Shown here one piece after another: positions 8,770 to 17,310 of a stretch of 64,000 nt of DNA. The DNA is taken from positions 124,001-188,000 of the forward strand of contig JABZIZ010000003.1 in the NCBI GenBank assembly GCA_015258065.1. The letters run 5' to 3'. The DNA comes from Lachnospiraceae bacterium (GTDB taxonomy: Bacteria; Bacillota; Clostridia; Lachnospirales; Lachnospiraceae). The position numbers and the translations under genes were made by a program. Numbering within the stretch: position 1 is the first letter of the stretch; each line of letters starts with the position of its first letter. The notes under the pieces are model-generated. The model did no database searches. It saw only the letters and a list, made by a program, of their open reading frames with translations, and had not been told where the DNA came from.

Positions 8770-9619
8770 ATGTCTGAACCTCCTCGATAATTTTCTTTGG
8801 GGTGGAAGCCCCGGCGGTAATCCCGATCCGTGCCGCGCTCTTGAGCCGATGCAGATCTAAATCCCGTTTTGTCTGAATAAAATATGTATGATCACACCGC
8901 CTACTGCAGATCTCAAAGAGTTTCCGCGTGTTCGAACTATGTGCACCACCAATCACGATCATTGCATCAACATGGGAGGCGATTTTCTCCGCCTCCTTCT
9001 GTCGCTCCTCAGTCGCGCTACATATCGTATTCATAATGTCAATATTGTAACCGTTCTGAGAAAAAATTTCAACTGCTTTTTTAAATTTATTGAAGTTATA
9101 GGTTGTTTGCGATACAAGTGTATAAGCGGTATTCTTCGATGCTCTAAAATTCACTACATCCTCCAGTGTTTCCAGCACAACCACTTCCCCGCTTGCCCAT
9201 CCGACAATCCCTTCCACCTCCGGATGCTTCGGATTCCCTGTAATCAGAATGGTCCTGCCCTGTGTGGAAGCTTCCTCCACAATTTTATGAATGCGTTTCA
9301 CAAAAGGGCAGGTGGCATCCACCAGAGCCAGTCCCTGTGCTTCTATCATTTCATAAATTTTTTTGCTCACACCATGAGAGCGGATAATCACCGTTCCGCT
9401 GGAAAGATGTTTCAGTGTTTCTTCATCCGGGATAATCTCCACGCCTCTTTTTTCCAGATCCGCTACCACACTCTCATTATGGATAATGGGACCAAACGTA
9501 TAGATTTTCCCGTTTGCGCTCTCTCCGACCCGAGAGAGCTGATCGTATACCACATTGACCGCCTTCTCCACTCCAAAGCAAAAACCCGCGTGAGAAGCTG
9601 TGATTATTTCTCGCTCCAT
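8744..9619 (-). CDS. ispH: 4-hydroxy-3-methylbut-2-enyl diphosphate reductase
   Basis: IspH catalyses the last step of the MEP isoprenoid pathway, giving IPP and DMAPP with a [4Fe-4S] cluster. The 291-residue protein has the three cluster cysteines Cys14 (AGFCFGV), Cys104 (VDATCPFV) and Cys200 (NTICSAT), plus the substrate-binding SHG and TGNPKHPEVEG motifs. It reads into the S1-domain gene with a 26-base overlap, so the two are translationally coupled. A possible weak terminator separates it from cmk. Confidence 0.97.
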   Translation of the reverse strand: MEREIITASHAGFCFGVEKAVNVVYDQLSRVGESANGKIYTFGPIIHNESVVADLEKRGVEIIPDEETLKHLSSGTVIIRSHGVSKKIYEMIEAQGLALVDATCPFVKRIHKIVEEASTQGRTILITGNPKHPEVEGIVGWASGEVVVLETLEDVVNFRASKNTAYTLVSQTTYNFNKFKKAVEIFSQNGYNIDIMNTICSATEERQKEAEKIASHVDAMIVIGGAHSSNTRKLFEICSRRCDHTYFIQTKRDLDLHRLKSAARIGITAGASTPKKIIEEVQTYVRTGADI

Positions 9620-9648
9620 TTTCCGTCCTTTCCGGTCAATTCGGTGCT

Positions 9649-9690
9649 GTAAAACACGGGATGCAAGTTTCCTTTTCCCGGGTGTTTTCT
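9649..9690 (-). terminator. possible weak terminator between cmk and ispH
   Basis: On the minus strand AAAACACCCGGGA pairs imperfectly (one bulge) with TCCCGTGTTTT across a short loop. Only a short T stretch follows, so it may attenuate rather than stop transcription from cmk into ispH. Confidence 0.4.
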
Positions 9691-9739
9691 GAATGAACCG
9701 ACGAAAATAAATTCCTGGAAAAAAATCCCAAAAAACCGT

Positions 9740-10408
9740 CTATTTTCTCCGGCTTTGAATCAAATCCAGAATGTTCTGAATCACCTCATCGACCGTCATC
9801 ATGGACGAATCGATGACCACCGCATCCCCCGCCTGTCTGAGCGGTGAAGTCTCTCTTGTCATATCTCGATGATCCCGCTCTTCGATATCTCGCTGAATGG
9901 TCTTTAAATCTGCTTCGATTCCCTTCTCCTGCAACTCACGATATCTTCTTTCTGCTCGAACCCTGGAAGATGCAGTCAGAAAGATCTTTAAATCCGCATC
10001 CGGCAAAACCACTGTTCCGATATCTCTACCATCCATCACGACGTCGGCAGACTCTGCCAATTCCCTCTGCAACTGTACAAGGCGTTCTCTGACTCTCGGA
10101 ACGGCGCTGACTGCACTGGCGGCATTTCCCACTCTTTCTTCCCGGAGAAAAGCATCTACATTTTCACCGTTCAAAAAGACCGCCTGTTCTCCGTTTTCAT
10201 AAGAAATATCAATCTGTGCCCGGCTGCATTCTTGTCCGATTTTTTCTGCATCGTTTAAAGGAATTCCGTTTTGTAACATCAACAGAGACATGGCGCGGTA
10301 CATCGCACCGGTGTCAATATAAATCAAGTTTTCGCGTCGAGCCACCTGCTTCGCTATTGTAGATTTCCCCGCCCCTGCCGGTCCGTCGATGGCAATTTTA
10401 AATCCCAT
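9740..10408 (-). CDS. cmk: cytidylate kinase
   Basis: CMP/dCMP kinase of pyrimidine nucleotide metabolism. The 222-residue protein has the P-loop GPAGAGKST at 9-17, the CMP-binding YIDTGAMYRA motif (about 30-39), the MDGRDIGTVV motif (about 127-136) and the RDHRDMTRETSPL segment of bacterial Cmk. It lies between the flavoprotein gene (78 bases upstream) and ispH. The cmk-ispH-S1 order is common in Clostridia. Confidence 0.97.
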   Translation of the reverse strand: MGFKIAIDGPAGAGKSTIAKQVARRENLIYIDTGAMYRAMSLLMLQNGIPLNDAEKIGQECSRAQIDISYENGEQAVFLNGENVDAFLREERVGNAASAVSAVPRVRERLVQLQRELAESADVVMDGRDIGTVVLPDADLKIFLTASSRVRAERRYRELQEKGIEADLKTIQRDIEERDHRDMTRETSPLRQAGDAVVIDSSMMTVDEVIQNILDLIQSRRK

Positions 10409-10486
10409 GCTCTTCTCCCGTCTGATCCCTTTGTTTTTCTTCCTGAACCTTCTCGCAATCTCTTTATAACCCGCTCCCCTGCAATT

Positions 10487-11719
10487 TCAATCAGCGGCGC
10501 TTTCCCCCGCCAGATGCCCGGTCGACCAGGCAATTTGCAGATTATAACCACCCGTTAGTGCATCCAGATCCACGACTTCGCCCGCAAAATAAAGTCCCCC
10601 GACTCGTTTCGACTCCATGGTAGACGGATTGATTTCCCTAAGGGAAACTCCTCCTCTTGTAACGACCGCCTCGGAAAACCCTCTGCATCCGGTTACCGTT
10701 AACTTTAGATTCTTCATCAGATAGACAAAATGCTTGCGTTCTTCCCTTGTAATTTCATGCACCCTCTTTTCCGGCGCAATCCCGGATCGTTTCACCATGA
10801 CAGGAATCAGTTTGGAGGGAAAAAGATGCTGATTCACATTCATGAACTGCTTATTTTTCGCAGATTCAAATTCACGCAGAATCCTCGCATCCAGCTGTTC
10901 ATCCGTCAGTCCCGGCTTTAAATCCAGTAGCAACTGCATCTTTTTAGACGGATCCCAGTAGGCACTGGCGGAGAGGATCAAAGGTCCGCTGACACCGTAA
11001 TGTGTAAAAAGCATTTCGCCCAGATCTTCAAAAAGAATCTTTTCATCTGAGTCGACTGCCTTCAAGGAAACATTTTTCAAAGAAAGCCCCTGCAAGTCTT
11101 TGCACCACTCTTCTCTTACGATGAGCGGTGTGAGAGAAGGGGCGCAAGCGGTAACCTCATGCCCCGCACTTCTGGCAAATTTATACCCATCCCCGGTCGA
11201 ACCGGTGGAAGCATAGGAGAGCCCCCCTGTAGCCACAATGACTGCATCAAAAGCAAGTTCTTCTCCACCGGCAAGCCGAATGCCCAGAATCTTCTGTCCG
11301 TCTTCAGAAAAAAGCAGTTTCTGCACCTGTGTGTGGAATCTCATTCGAACACCGACCCGCTCCATGCCGCGTACCAAGGCTTGAATCACATCGGAAGAAT
11401 GATCCGAACAGGGAAACACCCGCCTTCCTCTCTCCACCTTCACAGGGCAGCCATTTTCTGTGAAAAATTCCTTGACTGCATCTTTAGAAAAACCGTAGAT
11501 GCTACTGTAGAGGAATTTTTTCCCATGTACAACATGAGAAAAAAAATCTTCCGTCTCACAGTCGTTGGTCAAATTGCATCTACCTTTTCCGGTAATATAG
11601 AGTTTTTTCCCCGGCTTTTCATTCTTTTCGAAAATAAAGGTTTCCGCTCCGCCTGTTGCTGCGGCATAAGCAGCCATCATTCCCGCGGCGCCGCAGCCGA
11701 TCACTGCCACCCTCTTCAT
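10487..11719 (-). CDS. HI0933/BaiN-family FAD-dependent flavoprotein
   Basis: A 410-residue NAD(P)/FAD-dependent oxidoreductase of the HI0933 family (YhiN, BaiN). It has the N-terminal dinucleotide motif VIGCGAAGMMAA (about 6-17), the family signature KLYITGKGRCNLTND (about 39-53), VATGGLSYASTGSTGDG (about 165-181) and the C-terminal FAD motif GLYFAGEVVDLDALTGGYN. Gut BaiN members act on bile acid intermediates, but most of the family has no assigned substrate and none is inferred here. The start overlaps the tetR stop by 4 bases. Confidence 0.9.
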   Translation of the reverse strand: MKRVAVIGCGAAGMMAAYAAATGGAETFIFEKNEKPGKKLYITGKGRCNLTNDCETEDFFSHVVHGKKFLYSSIYGFSKDAVKEFFTENGCPVKVERGRRVFPCSDHSSDVIQALVRGMERVGVRMRFHTQVQKLLFSEDGQKILGIRLAGGEELAFDAVIVATGGLSYASTGSTGDGYKFARSAGHEVTACAPSLTPLIVREEWCKDLQGLSLKNVSLKAVDSDEKILFEDLGEMLFTHYGVSGPLILSASAYWDPSKKMQLLLDLKPGLTDEQLDARILREFESAKNKQFMNVNQHLFPSKLIPVMVKRSGIAPEKRVHEITREERKHFVYLMKNLKLTVTGCRGFSEAVVTRGGVSLREINPSTMESKRVGGLYFAGEVVDLDALTGGYNLQIAWSTGHLAGESAAD

Positions 11720-12267
11720 CCTGCAAAGTCCTTATAGCATGATTTCAAGATCGCCAGACTCTGCTCTTCGTCCAGGTCATAATCGCCACTGACGGCCATG
11801 CAGGCTGCTCCATGAATAAAGATCCAAATCTTCATAAAAAGCTGATCCGGACTCTTCGTACCTCCCTCTCCCGCCTTCCGGATCTGTTCCGTCACTACAT
11901 CGTCTGCACCATTCACCAATTCGTAGGTGCTTTTGGCATTCTCCTCATGCGGCATCAGAAAAAGCAACTCAAACAGTTTTGGCTCCTTCCTTGCAAAGGA
12001 GATATAGGCCATGCCAAGATCCACAAATGGAATCTCGTTTCTTTTTTCGAATGCAGTGTAGAATTCTCCGTAGTAGGAAGCAGCCTTGTCATAAACATCT
12101 TTCTTAAGCGCTTCCATGTTTGCATAAAGTCGGAAGATCGGTTGGGTGGAACATCCCGCTTCTGATGCAAGCTTTCTGGACGTAATCTGCTGAAAGCCTT
12201 CTTCTCTGGTAATACGGAAGGCGGCGTCGACAATCTCTTCTTTCGTGATCGTAGCTTTTCTGGCCAT
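11716..12267 (-). CDS. TetR/AcrR-family transcriptional regulator
   Basis: A 183-residue regulator with an N-terminal helix-turn-helix (TITKEEIVDAAFRITREEG... about 6-50) and a C-terminal ligand domain of TetR_C type. It overlaps the downstream flavoprotein gene by 4 bases (ATGA), so that gene is its most likely partner. The spacer to mutY (12268-12334) is AT-rich and may hold its promoter. The ligand is unknown. Confidence 0.88.
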   Translation of the reverse strand: MARKATITKEEIVDAAFRITREEGFQQITSRKLASEAGCSTQPIFRLYANMEALKKDVYDKAASYYGEFYTAFEKRNEIPFVDLGMAYISFARKEPKLFELLFLMPHEENAKSTYELVNGADDVVTEQIRKAGEGGTKSPDQLFMKIWIFIHGAACMAVSGDYDLDEEQSLAILKSCYKDFAG

Positions 12268-12334
12268 TTTCTTTTGCCCGTATCCTTTTCAAGCATTCAT
12301 AAAACTGTATTGGTATGTTTAATAGCAAACGTTA

Positions 12335-13462
12335 TCATAGTCGATTTCCCCCTGCAGTGTCAAGCGTCTCACCATTGTTTTCTATCTGCATTGCAATTCT
12401 CAGGTAGACGGAAAAAGCGCTCGGCACCGCATATTTCTCATTCAACTCTTCTCTTTTGGCCCAGACAAAATCTGCCACAGCAGCCTCCCCTCTCTCCTCT
12501 ACGAGGAGTAAAGCTCCCTGCATTTCCCATTCCTTATGGGTAAAAATATGTTTGCTTTTCACCAGTTCTTTCTTTGATGACAGCAGAAGACCATGAGAGG
12601 TAGCCCATATTTCGAGATCCACCGGTGACAAATAACCCTCTTCATTGGGGAACTCATACATTCCGGCTAACAGTCCCGTTGCAGGGCGCTTCCGAATCAA
12701 AAATCTTGCTCCATCCGTTACCAGAAGAATCGTACGCTGCTCTACCTTCCTCTCTCTTCGTGAAGATTTGACGGGAAAATACATTTCCTTCCGTCCGGCA
12801 TGAGACCGGCAGTTTTTCTGAATCGGACACAGAGCACACCTGGGAAGACCGCCTGGGAGACAGATCGTTTCGCCCAGTTCCATCAGCGCCTGGTTAAACT
12901 TCCCGCAGTCTTTTGCAGGCGGCAACTGGTCTTCTAACTCCTTTCGGATTCTATCTCTTGTGTCCTGTCTCGCAATATCACCCTCGTCCGCAAAAAAACG
13001 TGTGAAAACCCGGAGCACATTGCCATCCACAACGGGAACCCTTTCCTGAAAGGCAATGGAAGCAATGGCGCCCGCCGTATAAGGTCCGATCCCCGGCAGG
13101 CGAATCAGTTCCTCATAGTGGGCAGGCAGATTCCCCCCATGCTCCCTGACTACGATTTCAGCCGCCTTTTTCAAATTTTTTGCCCGGGAATAATAGCCAA
13201 GCCCCTCCCATAGTTTCATGAGCTCATCTTCCTCCACTTCCGCCAATGCAAAAATATCCGGAAGGCGCTTAAGGAACCTGGCGTAGTATTCTTTCACTGC
13301 CTCAATCCTGGTTTGCTGCAACATGATTTCGGAAATCCAAACGTGATAAGGGGTCGGGCTAAGGCGCCAGGGAAGGGGACGCTCCACTTGTAAATACCAA
13401 CGTATGAGCGCTTCCGAAGGAATTTGACGCTTTTTTTCCACCCGGCTGTTGGAAGGATTCAA
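12335..13462 (-). CDS. mutY: A/G-specific adenine glycosylase
   Basis: MutY removes adenine mispaired with 8-oxoguanine. The 375 residues contain the catalytic SEIMLQQTR region (about 44-52), the helix-hairpin-helix LPGIGPYTAGAIAS (about 122-135), catalytic Asp146 in VVDGNV, the [4Fe-4S] ligands Cys201, 209, 212 and 218, and a C-terminal NUDIX-like recognition domain. It overlaps the phosphoesterase gene by 4 bases. Confidence 0.95.
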   Translation of the reverse strand: MNPSNSRVEKKRQIPSEALIRWYLQVERPLPWRLSPTPYHVWISEIMLQQTRIEAVKEYYARFLKRLPDIFALAEVEEDELMKLWEGLGYYSRAKNLKKAAEIVVREHGGNLPAHYEELIRLPGIGPYTAGAIASIAFQERVPVVDGNVLRVFTRFFADEGDIARQDTRDRIRKELEDQLPPAKDCGKFNQALMELGETICLPGGLPRCALCPIQKNCRSHAGRKEMYFPVKSSRRERKVEQRTILLVTDGARFLIRKRPATGLLAGMYEFPNEEGYLSPVDLEIWATSHGLLLSSKKELVKSKHIFTHKEWEMQGALLLVEERGEAAVADFVWAKREELNEKYAVPSAFSVYLRIAMQIENNGETLDTAGGNRL

Positions 13463-13947
13463 GGAAGCTCCTTCTGCAAAATGGCCAACTTCCCTGTACC
13501 ATCCTCGATTTCCATCACTGCGTAGGAAGGGTGACTCCCGCCTCTTGGTCTGACCGGGCTTCCCGGGTTAATCACCGTCACACCTTCTTCCTCTGTCACC
13601 TCGGGAACATGCGTATGCCCGTACATTGCGATATCGCAGCCGTTTTGCTTCGCCATTCGTACAAGGTTTCGATTATCTCTCCTGACGTTCAACAGATCTC
13701 CATGAGAAAGATAGACCCGGTGATAGTCTCCCAGTAAAAATACCAGTTCCTTAGGCAGATTTCCCTCATAATCGCAGTTTCCCCCAACTGCCCTCAGATG
13801 ATAGTCCCGACTTTCTCCCAGCGCATACCGAAACTCTCCGCATATATCTCCGCAATGAACCAGTACATCAAAGGGCCTCTCGGCAGCAATGATTTTTTTC
13901 AATTCGTAAAAACTTCCGTGTGTATCGCTCACGATCACTACTTTCAT
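13459..13947 (-). CDS. YfcE/MJ0936-family metallophosphoesterase
   Basis: A 162-residue calcineurin-like phosphodiesterase. All metal-binding motifs are visible: SDTHGS (7-12), HCGDI (about 31-35), GNCDYE (about 55-60), LSHGD (about 79-83) and YGHTHVPE (about 104-111). Family members hydrolyse simple phosphodiesters; the natural substrate is unknown. It is the first gene of the run leading to mutY, just past the tpiA terminator. Confidence 0.9.
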   Translation of the reverse strand: MKVVIVSDTHGSFYELKKIIAAERPFDVLVHCGDICGEFRYALGESRDYHLRAVGGNCDYEGNLPKELVFLLGDYHRVYLSHGDLLNVRRDNRNLVRMAKQNGCDIAMYGHTHVPEVTEEEGVTVINPGSPVRPRGGSHPSYAVMEIEDGTGKLAILQKELP

Positions 13948-13956
13948 GATTTACTC

Positions 13957-13997
13957 CAAAAAGTAGGGTGCAGGTGAATCACTGCCTACCTGCACCC
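13957..13997 (-). terminator. rho-independent terminator after tpiA
   Basis: A perfect 10-bp stem GGGTGCAGGT/ACCTGCACCC encloses a 12-base loop. On the minus strand it is followed by TACTTTTTGG. It ends the gap-pgk-tpiA transcript. Confidence 0.9.
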
Positions 13998-14039
13998 TTC
14001 TTCTTTTATGTTTTCCCGTCCTCTACGATCGCCGAATGA

Positions 14040-14786
14040 TTAGTAATTGACAATCTGACCGAATTCTTCCTTTAGAGAGGCACCGCCTACCAGTCCTCCG
14101 TCGATATTCGGTTTTGCAAATAAGTCTGCAGCGGTCTTCGCATTGACAGATCCGCCGTACTGGATACGAATGGCTTCTCCCGTCGCTTCTCCGTAAATTT
14201 CACGGATGCATTCCCTAATCGCAGCACAAACCTCTTCCGCCTGATCGCTGGTCGCCGTTTTTCCCGTACCGATCGCCCAGATCGGCTCGTAGGCGATGAC
14301 CGCTGTCTTAGCCTGGTCTGCCGATACTCCCTGGAAAGCGATCTTAATCTGCTGGCGGATAAAATCAATGGTGATTCCCTGCTCTCTCTGCTCCAGCGTT
14401 TCTCCACAGCAGATGATCGGGGTAAGTCCATGTTCAAACGCTTTCAATACCTTTTTATTGACGGTTTCATTGGTCTCCGCAAAATATTGTCTTCTCTCGG
14501 AGTGCCCGATGATGACATATTTCACACCTGCTTCCGTCAACATGTCCGGTGCGATTTCTCCGGTGAAAGCGCCCTTCTCTTCAAAGTACATATTCTCGGC
14601 ACCGATTGCAATGTTGCTTCCCTCTGCCGCCTGCACCGCGGGAATGATATCAATCGCGGGAACACAAAAGACTACATCCGCATTCTCCGACTTTACCAGT
14701 GGCTTTAAGCGCTGAATGAGGTCAACCGCCTGCTTCGGTGTCATGTTCATCTTCCAGTTACCGGCAATAATCATTCTTCTTCCCAT
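14040..14786 (-). CDS. tpiA: triose-phosphate isomerase
   Basis: Interconverts dihydroxyacetone phosphate and glyceraldehyde 3-phosphate in glycolysis. The 248-residue TIM barrel has the start GNWKMN, catalytic His in IIGHSERR (about 95-102), catalytic Glu in AYEPIWAIGTG (about 163-173) and the phosphate-binding GGSVN and DGGLVGGASL loops. It follows pgk by 16 bases. Confidence 0.98.
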   Translation of the reverse strand: MGRRMIIAGNWKMNMTPKQAVDLIQRLKPLVKSENADVVFCVPAIDIIPAVQAAEGSNIAIGAENMYFEEKGAFTGEIAPDMLTEAGVKYVIIGHSERRQYFAETNETVNKKVLKAFEHGLTPIICCGETLEQREQGITIDFIRQQIKIAFQGVSADQAKTAVIAYEPIWAIGTGKTATSDQAEEVCAAIRECIREIYGEATGEAIRIQYGGSVNAKTAADLFAKPNIDGGLVGGASLKEEFGQIVNY

Positions 14787-14802
14787 AGGAAATTCTCCTC
14801 TA

Positions 14803-16026
14803 TTATTTATCGTCTGCAGCTACAACGCCCGGCAGTGCCTTACCTTCCAGAAACTCCAGAGAAGCGCCGCCGCCTGTGGAAATATGAGACATTTTGGATG
14901 CGTATCCCAGCTGGTTTACCGCCGCCGCAGAGTCTCCACCACCAATGATCGTTGTGGCATCTGTCTGCGCAAGCGCTTTTGCAACTGCCTTGGTTCCCTC
15001 TGCCAGAACCGGATTTTCAAACACGCCCATCGGTCCGTTCCAGACAACCGTCTTTGCATTCTTCACCGCTTCCGCATACAGTTCACGCGTCTTTTCTCCA
15101 ATATCCAGCCCTTCTTTATCCGCCGGAATCGCACTAGACGCACATGTCTCTACTTTGATATTGGCGTCGTCAATCGGATTCGGGAAAGAATCCGCAACCA
15201 CCGTATCTACGGGCAGGAGGAGGGTTTTACCAAGCTTCTGCGCCTTCTCCATCATTTCCTTACAATAATCCACCTTCGTATCGTCTACCAGAGATTTGCC
15301 GACCTCATAGCCTTTTGCCTTTAAGAAGGTGAAGGCCATTCCGCCTCCAATGATGAGCGTATCGCACTTCTCCAGAAGGTTGTTGATGACATTTAATTTA
15401 TCAGCAACCTTCGCTCCGCCCAGAATCGCCACAAAAGGTCTGACCGGGTTCTCGACCGCATTGCCCAGGAAATCAATTTCCTTCTGCATCAGATAACCGA
15501 CTGCACAGGAACCGCCTTTTTCACGCACGAACTTCGTGACCCCTTCTACCGAACAATGCGCTCTGTGAGAAGAACCGAAGGCATCACACACATAATCATC
15601 ACAGAGATCCGCAAGCTCTTTGCTGAACGCTTCGCCGTTCTTTGTCTCTTCCGGACGGAATCTGGTGTTCTGTAGCAAAATGACGTCGCCGTCTTTCATC
15701 TCCGCTACCGCCTTCGTTACCTCCGGCCCGGTGACGGTATCCAGCGCCACAAACTTCACTTCTTTTCCCAGCTTTTCCGAAAGACGCTCCGCTACAGGGC
15801 GAAGAGACTCTCCCTCATTAGGGCCATTCTTCACCTTGCCCAGATGGGAGCAGAGAATAACCTTCCCGCCATCCTTCATCAGCTTCTCAATGGTAGGCAG
15901 CGCTGCTACAATACGGGTTTCGTCGGTGATTTTTCCGTCCTTTAACGGCACATTAAAGTCACAGCGGCACAGGACTCTTTTGCCTTTATATGCCACATCG
16001 TCGATTGATTTTTTATTCAGAGCCAT
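14803..16026 (-). CDS. pgk: phosphoglycerate kinase
   Basis: Makes ATP from 1,3-bisphosphoglycerate. The 407-residue protein is full length, with RVLCRCDFNVPL near the N-terminus, SHLGK, and the C-terminal nucleotide loop GGGDSAAAVNQ. An upstream in-frame ATG at 16065 exists, but the ATG at 16026 is preceded by AAGGAGG with good spacing and matches the family N-terminus (MALNKKSIDDV). A hairpin lies in its leader between gap and pgk. Confidence 0.98.
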   Translation of the reverse strand: MALNKKSIDDVAYKGKRVLCRCDFNVPLKDGKITDETRIVAALPTIEKLMKDGGKVILCSHLGKVKNGPNEGESLRPVAERLSEKLGKEVKFVALDTVTGPEVTKAVAEMKDGDVILLQNTRFRPEETKNGEAFSKELADLCDDYVCDAFGSSHRAHCSVEGVTKFVREKGGSCAVGYLMQKEIDFLGNAVENPVRPFVAILGGAKVADKLNVINNLLEKCDTLIIGGGMAFTFLKAKGYEVGKSLVDDTKVDYCKEMMEKAQKLGKTLLLPVDTVVADSFPNPIDDANIKVETCASSAIPADKEGLDIGEKTRELYAEAVKNAKTVVWNGPMGVFENPVLAEGTKAVAKALAQTDATTIIGGGDSAAAVNQLGYASKMSHISTGGGASLEFLEGKALPGVVAADDK

Positions 16027-16054
16027 AGATAAACCTCCTTCGTTCATGAAAGAA

Positions 16055-16076
16055 GTCCGGTCCAAGTGGACCGGAC
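16055..16076 (-). other. intercistronic hairpin between gap and pgk
   Basis: A perfect 9-bp inverted repeat GTCCGGTCC/GGACCGGAC with a 4-base loop, followed on the minus strand by TTCTTTC. It may be a partial terminator or an mRNA-stabilising structure that raises gap expression relative to pgk and tpiA. The T tract is too poor for full termination. Confidence 0.6.
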
Positions 16077-16114
16077 CTCCTGTTAGATCACGTTGGTTGT
16101 GGTCGTCCGTCTGA

Positions 16115-17128
16115 TTATTTGTTAATCAGAGAGCCAAAGTGCTTGATGGTGCGTACCATCTGGCTGGTGTAGCTGTTCTCATTGTCATACCAGGAAACCA
16201 CCTGTACCAGTGTCTTATCTCCCATCGGCAGAACCTTGGTCTGGGTTGCATCAAAGATGGAACCTGCGGTGCTGTTAATGATATCGGAAGAAACGATCTC
16301 ATCGGTGTTGTATTCGAAGGACTCGGTCTCTTCTTTCTTCATCTGCTCGTTTACCTGGTCTGCTGTCACCTTGCCGTTTACGACTGCATCCAGAATCGTG
16401 GTAGATCCGGTTGCGGTAGGAACACGCTGTGCCGCTCCGTTCAATTTGCCATCCAGTTCCGGAAGAACAAGGCCGATTGCCTTGGCAGCGCCGGAAGAAG
16501 AAGGAGTAATGTTCATTGCGCCAGCTCTGGAGCGACGAAGATCTCCCTTTCTCTGCGGTCCGTCCAGGATCATCTGATCGCCGGTATACGCATGTACGGT
16601 GGTCATAAAGCCGGACTCAACCGGGCAAAGATCATTCAGAGCTTTTGCCATCGGTGCCAGGCAGTTGGTTGTGCAGGAAGCAGCGGAAATGATCTGATCC
16701 TCCGCCGTCAGGGTGTTGTGATTGACATTGTAAACGATGGTCTTGAGGTCATTGCCTGCCGGAGCGGAAATCACTACATGCTTTGCTCCTGCATTGATGT
16801 GCGCCATGGACTTCGCTTTAGAGGTATAGAAACCGGTGCACTCCAGAACAACATCAATGTCCAGATCCTTCCAGGGAAGGTTTGCAGCGTCTTTCTCTGC
16901 GTAAATGGTAATCTTCTTGCCATTTACAATAATGCTATTCTCACCGGCTTCCACCTTGCCGTTATAACGGCCATGTGTTGTATCATACTTGAGAAGATAA
17001 GCAAGCATCTCCGGGCTGGTAAGATCGTTAATTGCTACCACTTCATATCCGTCCGCCTGAAACATCTGTCTGAAAGCCAAACGTCCAATACGTCCGAAAC
17101 CATTGATTGCTACTCTTACATCTGCCAT
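16115..17128 (-). CDS. gap: glyceraldehyde-3-phosphate dehydrogenase, type I
   Basis: Oxidises glyceraldehyde 3-phosphate with NAD+. The 337 residues show the Rossmann start VAINGFGRIGRL (about 5-16), the catalytic SAASCTTNCLAP motif (Cys near residue 154) and the usual C-terminal WYDNENSYT. Start at 17128 was chosen because TAGGAGGAATC precedes it; a longer reading frame runs to 17170. First gene of gap-pgk-tpiA. Confidence 0.98.
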   Translation of the reverse strand: MADVRVAINGFGRIGRLAFRQMFQADGYEVVAINDLTSPEMLAYLLKYDTTHGRYNGKVEAGENSIIVNGKKITIYAEKDAANLPWKDLDIDVVLECTGFYTSKAKSMAHINAGAKHVVISAPAGNDLKTIVYNVNHNTLTAEDQIISAASCTTNCLAPMAKALNDLCPVESGFMTTVHAYTGDQMILDGPQRKGDLRRSRAGAMNITPSSSGAAKAIGLVLPELDGKLNGAAQRVPTATGSTTILDAVVNGKVTADQVNEQMKKEETESFEYNTDEIVSSDIINSTAGSIFDATQTKVLPMGDKTLVQVVSWYDNENSYTSQMVRTIKHFGSLINK

Positions 17129-17176
17129 AGATAGATTCCTCCTAAATGATAGTATTTGGAAGTTTTGCAATTGCCA

Positions 17177-17242
17177 TTACAATTGTAAACGTTGATGAAT
17201 TATCAACGTTTTCATCTTACCGAATCCTGTATGAAAATTCAA
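17177..17242 (-). promoter_or_regulatory. gap promoter with inverted repeats at the start site
   Basis: On the minus strand TTGAAT (17242-17237) and TAAGAT (17219-17214) are separated by exactly 17 bases. The predicted start falls at a perfect 10-bp inverted repeat AAACGTTGAT-N5-ATCAACGTTT (17187-17211). A perfect 12-bp palindrome TTACAATTGTAA (17177-17188) is directly adjacent. The repeat could be a repressor operator or a 5'-end mRNA stem-loop. Confidence 0.7.
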
Positions 17243-17250
17243 GGTAATTC

Positions 17251-17280
17251 TTGTACCGGAAGTTATTTTTTTGCTATGAT
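17251..17280 (+). promoter_or_regulatory. mnmA promoter
   Basis: TTGTAC (17251-17256) and TATGAT (17275-17280) are 18 bases apart, with TG just before the -10 element. Transcription would start near 17287, so the mnmA start codon must lie after this point. Confidence 0.65.
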
Positions 17281-17310
17281 ACTCCTTACTATCAGGAGAT
17301 GGAAACAAAA

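Noticed and set aside
16139..17134. 331-codon plus-strand frame across gap
   Set aside because: Antisense shadow of gap, which is unmistakable on the minus strand.
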